Below are positions 53,038 through 64,000 of a stretch of DNA of 64,000 nucleotides, in pieces. The translations under genes and the position numbers were made by a program. Position 1 is the stretch's first letter. Every line of letters starts with the position of its first letter. The notes beneath the pieces were generated by a model, which searched no databases, was not told the origin of the DNA, and was given only the letters and a program-made list of their open reading frames with translations. Origin of the DNA: Plantago ovata (lineage: Eukaryota; Streptophyta; Magnoliopsida; Lamiales; Plantaginaceae); NCBI GenBank assembly GCA_028274465.1, contig CM051458.1, positions 83,224,085-83,288,084 on the forward strand. The letters run 5' to 3'.

Positions 53038-53600
53038 TCATGCTCTCGTCTTCTTTGTAAATCTGCTCTTCTCAGGTTTTTCAGCAGGCTTTAAGGCATC
53101 GGTTGTAAGTGCCTGGCTCGCAAGTACTGGTTTCTTCCAGGCCCGGCCTCGTTTCACCGCTGCTGCTGGTTTAGCCTTAAGTGCCTCCTGCCGGACCATT
53201 TCCTGAATACAAAAATTATAGATATCCAAAAAATTATTACCAATTGTATATAGACAAAAATTATATCCCACTTCAATTTAAAAACTTACCTGCTCTAAAG
53301 CATCAAGATCATTCATCCACATGGCTTGAGGTGAAGTTGAAAAAATAAGCTCACGTTCATCAAGAAGCTTACTGCGCTCGTCTACCAGCTCATATACTGC
53401 TTTTTCTCTTAGGTCAAAATACAACGGCTTAAAGAGCAAGTATTTCTGATCATCACCTCCGACATAGATAAAGCCAGTTTCTCCAATTTCTGAAGCATCT
53501 CCAAATTACCGTTGGACTCTCTCATAATCTTCCCTCCAGTAGTGACGAATCGAATCTTGTCTTCACACTTCAACAGTTCATATTCAATATTATTTAACAT
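53038..53600 (-). pseudogene. Fragment of a DNA topoisomerase II-like C-terminal region
   Basis: Two pieces on the minus strand, 53600-53290 and 53202-53038, separated by an 87-bp intron with GTAAG..CAG borders. The translated words follow the order seen in the C-terminal breakage-reunion part of plant TOP2: YELLKCEDKIRFV (compare ELLKLDNKVRF), then a REKAVYELVDERSKLLDERE coiled coil, SPQAMWMNDLDALEQEM (compare PKSLWLRDLDALEKEL), then a basic tail (KAKPAAAVKRGRAWKKPVLA, KSRFTKKTRA). The frame shifts once near 53495, consistent with a lost G in LEKLGF. It starts abruptly next to a copia gag remnant and has no 5' part, so it is a gene fragment. The family call is from pattern recall, not a search. 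Confidence 0.6.
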
Positions 53601-53638
53601 TGCATCATGCAGGGGAAAAAAATAAAATCAAAGCCTTA

Positions 53639-54128
53639 TCATCCTAAGACATTCTCATAGGACTTCGGGAGAGCATTCAATAACATCAAAGCCTTATCAT
53701 CCTCAGTAAGTTTTATACCTGCATCCACCATGTCCTTGCATAGTTTCTTGAAAGCATTAACTTGATCCATGATTGGCTTTTCGGCTACAACCTTGAAATT
53801 GAACATCTTCTGTTTCAAATACAGCTTGCTCTCTGTTGTTTTATAACATTGAACATCTCCTCGAGCTTGTCCCAAAGCGCCTTCGTCGTAGTTTGATCAG
53901 AAATTTCATGTAGCGTCGCATTAGAAATCGACAGTATCAGTGTACTTATGCTTTCTTGATAGTCGATGACTTGTCAGCGGCTGAAACGGTCGCTGCAAAT
54001 CCTGCATCTCCATCCAAGGCCTCTATCGTGCCTTCCTTCGTGAGCAAAACATTCATCTCCAACTTCCATAAACCAAAATCGGTTTTAGCTGATAGCTTCT
54101 CTACCTCAAACTTTACTGTTGATGTCAT
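53639..54128 (-). pseudogene. Ty1/copia-type gag remnant
   Basis: Starts with ATG at 54126-54128. The first frame reads MTSTVKFEVEKLSAKTDFGL then WKLEMNVLLTKEGTIEALDG, the usual N-terminus of plant copia gag. It is broken by a stop at about 53946, continues in a second frame (TLHEISDQTTTKALWDKLEE), then a third (SKLYLKQKMFNFKVV, KLTEDDKALMLLNALPKSYE). At least two frameshifts make it non-functional. It ends after ENVLG at a 20-odd-bp repeat of its own GATGATAAGGCTTTGAT segment, next to the topoisomerase fragment. Integrase, reverse transcriptase and RNase H are absent. Confidence 0.85.
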
Positions 54129-54200
54129 ATATCCGCTTCACAGATCAATAGGGTTTGGACACCAGTTGATTTCCAGGGATTTCCCACAGTCGTCGCCAAT

Positions 54201-54689
54201 TGTTATGCAAAACAATAATAATAATAATCCCAAATCAAGCAATCACACAACCCTAATTCAGATCTAGCAATAACAATCAAAACAGTAAAAGAAAAACAAG
54301 CAATTTACATGGTTCGAATTTGAATATCCTACGTCCACGGAGGCCAGAGATCTTTCCACTATATCAAGAAGAATACAAGAACTTACAAGTACTCCTCAAC
54401 CGTGATTGGCGCACAGAGCCTCGTTCTCTCCCTCTCTAGCTGATCTCGTCGGTGCCCTCTTCTCTATGGAATTCGCCCCCCCCCCCCCCCTCTCTCTCTC
54501 GTCTCTCTATGATTTTTGTCTAGTTAAATTGTGAATGATAAAAGCTCTAGAGAACCCCTATATATATAGTGAGAAATATCCTAATAATTTTCTAACCTAA
54601 CTAAGGTCCCAAGACAAAACCCTAAGCCCATAAGAATAGAGTAGGCTAGCCCAATTCCACAATCTTCATAAACCCTAACTCATACTACA
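54201..54689 (-). mobile_element. Probable 5' LTR of the copia remnant
   Basis: On the minus strand the segment can be read from TGTAGTATG to GCATAACA and is followed at once by ATTGGCGACGACTGTGGG, which resembles the sequence after the LTR in many plant retroelements (TTGGCGCCGTCTGTGGGAA). It has a TATA-like CTATATATATAG (about 54557-54568) and a C/T microsatellite. The inner end (54201) is well placed relative to gag. The outer end (54689) is a guess from a CA dinucleotide. No second LTR was found. Confidence 0.6.
54476..54490. repeat. Poly-C run with (TC)n
   Basis: About 15 consecutive C residues followed by TCTCTCTCTC, inside the LTR. Length is probably uncertain. Confidence 0.92.
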
Positions 54690-54778
54690 CGACCCACATG
54701 ACGGAACTATATGGTGGTATAGTAAAATTGAAGTTATAAAGTGCATGGTAAATGCAATAATGTAGGAGTAAGGTAGTA

Positions 54779-55031
54779 CTTCCTCGGGAAACTTTAAAGG
54801 TTTACACTTTATTTTTGTTCACTTTTTGATGTCCGGTTTGACCTCAAATAAATAATAACTCGATAAGAAAAAAAATTAAAAATTATATTATAAAAGTATA
54901 CTTCTTATATTTGTATAACATAACTTTTAAAATTAATTTTTTCGTAATCAATTATGATTAATTTGAGGTCAAACCGGAAATAAAAAAGTCAACAAAAACA
55001 AAGTGTAAACCTTTAAAGTTTTCGGAGGAAA
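54779..55031. mobile_element. Fold-back MITE with inverted repeats of about 70 bp, TA-flanked
   Basis: The left arm starts CTTCCTCGGGAAACTTTAAAGG and runs to CCGGTTTGACCTCAAAT. The right arm is its near-perfect reverse complement (ATTTGAGGTCAAACCGG .. CCTTTAAAGTTTTCGGAGGA). The loop is AT-rich. TA dinucleotides flank both ends (54777-54778 and 55032-55033). Size 253 bp, no ORF. Best explained as a Tc1/Mariner-type MITE with long terminal inverted repeats, able to form a hairpin RNA if transcribed. Confidence 0.85.
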
Positions 55032-57812
55032 TAGATTTTTTGTTTATAAAAAAGAAAACTAAAAGCCAAACAAAAGAAAAAAGAAAAGGACAATACATGA
55101 TTCATGATTGACATTATTCTTGAAATTTGATAGGATGAGATGAGATGAGCCACTTACGTGAGCGTGGCCGCGTAGGATGGACGTTATCTTATGTGACGAG
55201 CTAAAACTTTATGAATACTGGGTACATTTTTTATCAAAACGGCAAATGGTAAATAATGGTTCGCCATTTACTCCGTCACTCCAACCTCGAAATACTTGGT
55301 ACATAGCTCACCTTTTGCTTAATTGCTTTCTCCAACAAGATCCCCAAACAACACTACTTATAAAAGGTTTTGACATAGAGGTCCAATTTGATCAGACGGA
55401 GATTTGAGTATACTGTAATTTCATACTTTCACTCGTTTAATTTAGAGTTTAGACGATTACAAATGGATCTATGCATGAATATTCTCTTAACAAGAAATTG
55501 TGGATAAACACAAACTAGTGCACCTACATAATTACGACTCATGTCTAATATTATCATCAAACCTATCCAATAAATAAGGTTCCGATCTAGCACATCAAAC
55601 TTGAATTTCGATAAGGATAAGGTAACATTACATTTTTTATTTTAAGGATAATTTCAACTAATGTTAATGTTAAGGTTTGAAAATTTTAAACCGGAGAAAT
55701 TTGAATTTAACTGATTTTAACAAATTTAAATTAAATAATATTTTATATGAAAATAACATAGCCTAAATAGATATGAACTGAATTAAAAAAAACAATTCTA
55801 AACTGAACTAAATCGAATGCTTTGTTTATTAAATTGAATTAAACACAACCGGTCCGTTTGGGTCACTTAACTTTGGCATTGTGATATACTCTTTAACAAA
55901 ACAATGAGTTTTGTGTATTTTGTTTGTGACGATGAATGTGTAAGGAATATGGAAAAAAATGTTTTCTTAGATTGTTGGTATATTGGAAATTGTGAGATTA
56001 TGTTGGAATGGGTGTATTGCTAAAAATGATTGAGAAATAGGAAAAAGAAAATGAAAAAAAATAATAAAGAAGGTTGTGGCTAGAGAGAGAAAGGATGAGT
56101 GTGAAATGAAAGATACTATAGTCGATTACCCATATTTGTGTACAAATTTAGCTTCAAAGATAACAAAGGTTCGTTGGTTAGGTAAGAGAGGATTGATTCC
56201 TCTAAGCATGTGAAATATTAAAAGTAAAGTTAAGTGTGGGTTTGACGTTACCTTATTATGTGATTTCATCTTATTTGACCATTTGATCATAATAAGTTTA
56301 TTATTTGATAAATACCGATAAGACGACTTATAAGTCAATTGATTTGAAAAGTTAATTTATGTAACTTATTAAAAAATAAACTAACTAATCAATCATCGGT
56401 CACCTTATCGATTCGTTTTTCCAAATAAATATCAAACAAATATAAGTGTAAACCCAAAGAGGGTGAACTTTTTGTCCCCAAGAGAAGATAGGTTCATCAA
56501 CTATTTTTGTCCCCAAGAGAAGAGAAGATAGGTTCGCCAACTAAGGTAATGTTCCCCTGGAAGATAGGTTCGCCAACTAAGGTAAACATTAATAACATTA
56601 TACTCCATGACTCCAATAATTGTTGGAGCATATATCCTACAACTTCAATAATCTAAGCGGTAATTTTGGAGGTTGATTTCTTCCATTTATCATTTTTCCT
56701 CGTGGCTTCTCTCAGCCACATGTACGCTTCATGTGCATATGCATATGCAACCAAGATTGCCAATAGATGTATAATGACAAAACATTATTATATTAAAAGA
56801 TAACACATGCACAATTTCTATCTACTTCAAATCTTTCTGAAAATTATAAGTTAAGAGTTATAAACTTTTAAGTTTTAAACTTTGGGGATCTTAAACTTGA
56901 CTAAGATTGTTATTTTTTATTCCTCATGATATGCACAGATCAGGCGTCCTCCAATGGATATAGGCTCAGAAGGGAAGAGAGGTCGTGTACTTGCGTGAGC
57001 GGAACAACAACAAAAGAAAGAAGTACGTCAGAAAGAAATATCGACATCATCAGAGAGAGAAAAAACAGACAAGGAGTTTCAGGGGATGTCATCATCTTAT
57101 AACATTATAATCGTAAATAATGGGTGGTGCCATGCGACATATATAGTAGTTACCGGGTAACAGTCTTTGGTAAAAGAATTATGCGCCTTAAATTTTTTAG
57201 ATGCTTCCCGTTGTTGGAATTGTTGGCCCACGAACCAACCACGACTTGGCGACCTCGTGCGTCATGGAATCCCCACATAAACTTTGTCGCATATTCGCAA
57301 AAACCCTAGTTACACCAGTGTATTGCGACATCTCCTCCCATAGGTGAAAACGACAACCATGTTAGTCATGGACCATCTCTGTCAAGTGAATGAATTTGTA
57401 TATGGATTTTCTTATCATTTAATATGTCGGAATTTGAGTTTCCACAAATGTTGTATCCTCTGAAAGGGATGATCTTAAGTATTGGTGCAAATATGCGACT
57501 CACATTAAATATCTTAAAGTTCAGTTAACTACAACTACAAGTATAATATAACAAAAGTTTGGACTCGAGAGTTTAAATAAAATAGTTTGGGGGCAATTAG
57601 AATTATTTGAAAGGTCTGGGGTATCTAGAAATTTGGCACAATAAGGCATATATTTAAATTTTATATATAGTTTTTTCCAGTTGCAAAAGATTATAAAATG
57701 CGTGTAAAAGCAAACATCTCTCATTCTCATTGTAGCGGTCACGTATCTTCTCTCCCTCTGCACAGATCGATCGATTTCATTCGCCAAAAAGCTCGTTGTC
57801 TCTCTCTCAACC
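55032..57812. other. Intergenic upstream of guanosine deaminase
   Basis: About 2.8 kb of AT-rich DNA with no recognised gene. The last few hundred bases hold the promoter and 5' UTR of the deaminase gene (a CT-rich leader near 57715-57800). A local repeat cluster is listed at 56468-56585. Confidence 0.55.
56468..56585. repeat. Cluster of short direct repeats
   Basis: TTTTTGTCCCCAAGAGAAG occurs twice, and GAAGATAGGTTC(A/G)(T/C)CAACTA occurs three times, twice followed by AGGTAA. This looks like local slippage duplication. Confidence 0.85.
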
Positions 57813-60713
<2,901 letters not shown>

Positions 60714-62159
60714 AGAATATTCTTTCTTTTATTCAGTTGTGAAATTGGTTTAACTTGTTCAGAACCAAAACTTTCGCTTTACTTTGTACAAAATAATTCT
60801 AATTGTTTCCCTGATTCGCTGTTCAGTCTTTGATATATAAGATGATTTCCGTTGATATATGCCCAAGTTTATGCTTGTGCTTGAGAGGCTGAGATGATAT
60901 GCGTAGAGACGGTTAGATTCATGTCTGATCGCATAAGTTTATAAAATTGTATATTGTCCTGCTCCCAAGTCACAGGTTTGGTGAAGAACTTCACTTCATA
61001 ATGCTGTCTGGCCTTTCTAGTATTGTGCCTAGAAGTAGTGATTTTTAGATCTTGTGCTTGAGATTTATTTATTTATTTTTATTTTATTTTTTAACCAAAA
61101 TCGGAGCGGAGTTATGAAAGAACTGTGTTGTGTAAATGATGATCAGTGTTAGTCATTAGCTCAATAGCTAGTCGTTAAAATGAGAGTGGCAAAAGAAATA
61201 CATCTACAGAAGATCTGCCTTCCTGGTCTTTATGATACAATAACAGAAACATATTAACCCTTTGGCTATGCTGCGCACACCAATAAAAGTAAAGAGATAA
61301 CAGCATACAGGTTCTATCGACAGTGTGTTATGAATTTAAAAAATTAGTATTTGGTAAATTTCTTCATCGTGAATGGGATTCAGTAGTGCACAGCACAGTG
61401 AATACATATCAGTGTACAGTAAGTTCAAACCAATTCATCATTTCATACTAATATTGTAAAATGATGGACAACGTGTGCAAAGGAGTCTGTCAGTTGAGCT
61501 GTCTATATATTACTGTAGATAAAATGATACACACTGAGAAGTAACATTACTTTTTTTTTTTAAACCAGAAGAGTCTATACCTTATACTCTATAGTACTCC
61601 GTATCTGTACCGCTACAAATTACCCATTTTGGATTTTTTTCGGTCAACAATTTTCAACTTTGACTCCCAATTACTCTTAAACTATGATGATAAAATATTT
61701 GATAAAACTATATTATGAAACTTTAAGTTCTATATTTTCATAATATAATTTTGTTAATACGTTTTTTTAAATACAAAATATATATCATCAATAAATTATA
61801 TGTATACATTTTAGCTATATTTAAATAACAATAAATACATGTACGATTAAAAATACATTATGTGTTCACGAGCGGTCAACTTTTTTTTCCATAATGCTCA
61901 TTACTTAATCGAAGCTAAATTGAGCTTGTATTGATCGAGTTAATTTGAACTTTTTTTTCCGAATTAATTACGATCAATTTGATTCAATTTGATTCGTTAA
62001 TAGCCCCATCACTACATATCTCAAAAATCTTTTTTAGGTGATGCACTTTGCCTTGTAAATGAAAAATAAAATATAAAAAAGGGAGAGCAAGTCAGCAAAC
62101 ATTTCTTTACTCCCTGCAGATCAATAGATGTAATTGGCGTCTATCTCTCGAGTCTCAAC
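60714..62159. other. Intergenic between the two deaminase copies
   Basis: Holds the 3' UTR of the intact deaminase gene and upstream DNA of the second copy. An AT-rich stretch near 61590-62000 begins TACTCCGTATCTGTACC, which could be one end of a MITE, but I could not find a matching opposite end. No gene seen. Confidence 0.5.
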
Positions 62160-63996
<1,837 letters not shown>

Positions 63997-64000
63997 TGCT

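Overview
This is nuclear DNA from a flowering plant, almost certainly a eudicot. The genes carry many introns with GT..AG borders, intergenic DNA is AT-rich, and small plant transposons (Stowaway-like and Tourist-like MITEs, tRNA-derived SINEs, a Cassandra-type LTR, a copia relic) are scattered through it. Gene content is plant-specific: phototropin, zeta-carotene desaturase, guanosine deaminase, a seed-maturation LEA protein. I cannot name the species.

Layout, left to right. (1) 454-2002 (+): last four coding exons of a phototropin-2 kinase; the gene starts outside the window. (2) 3279-6514 (-): EMC2, nine exons, complete. (3) 7219-12498 (-): zeta-carotene desaturase ZDS, 14 exons, complete, 582 aa. 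(4) 14874-17261 (+): a DUF2358 protein, seven exons, 233 aa, probably plastid-targeted. (5) 19538-42437 (+): a MON2 homologue, 44 coding exons that join in frame into about 1630 aa and occupy over a third of the window. (6) 44617-45573 (-): an SMP-type LEA protein. (7) 45.6-48.7 kb: a repeat-rich gap with a SINE carrying a perfect 15-bp target-site duplication, a Tourist-like MITE, a Cassandra-like solo LTR with a 5S rRNA-like core, and a second type of SINE. (8) 48778-49164 (+): an intronless EF-hand protein. (9) 49.5-51.8 kb: a copy of about 1.9 kb of MON2 (part of exon 39, intron, exon 40), frameshifted and bracketed by a direct repeat of about 150 bp. (10) 53.0-54.7 kb: a chimeric relic of a topoisomerase II C-terminal fragment joined to a frameshifted copia gag and an LTR. 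(11) 54779-55031: a fold-back MITE. (12) 57813-60713 (+): guanosine deaminase, five exons, complete. (13) 62160-63996 (+): a tandem, decayed copy of that gene.

The genes do not form one pathway. They are housekeeping or plastid genes (ER membrane protein insertion, carotenoid synthesis, Golgi/endosome trafficking, purine salvage) plus a blue-light receptor and a seed protein. As I recall the Arabidopsis map, EMC2-ZDS-DUF2358 matches an interval on chromosome 3 and MON2-SMP-guanosine deaminase one on chromosome 5, so the window may keep an ancestral order that Arabidopsis split between two blocks. I found no convincing new biological system. The points most worth checking are the MON2 fragment duplication, the decayed deaminase paralogue, the chimeric retroelement relic, the in-frame 75-nt intron of MON2 and the duplicated splice-donor segment in phototropin.
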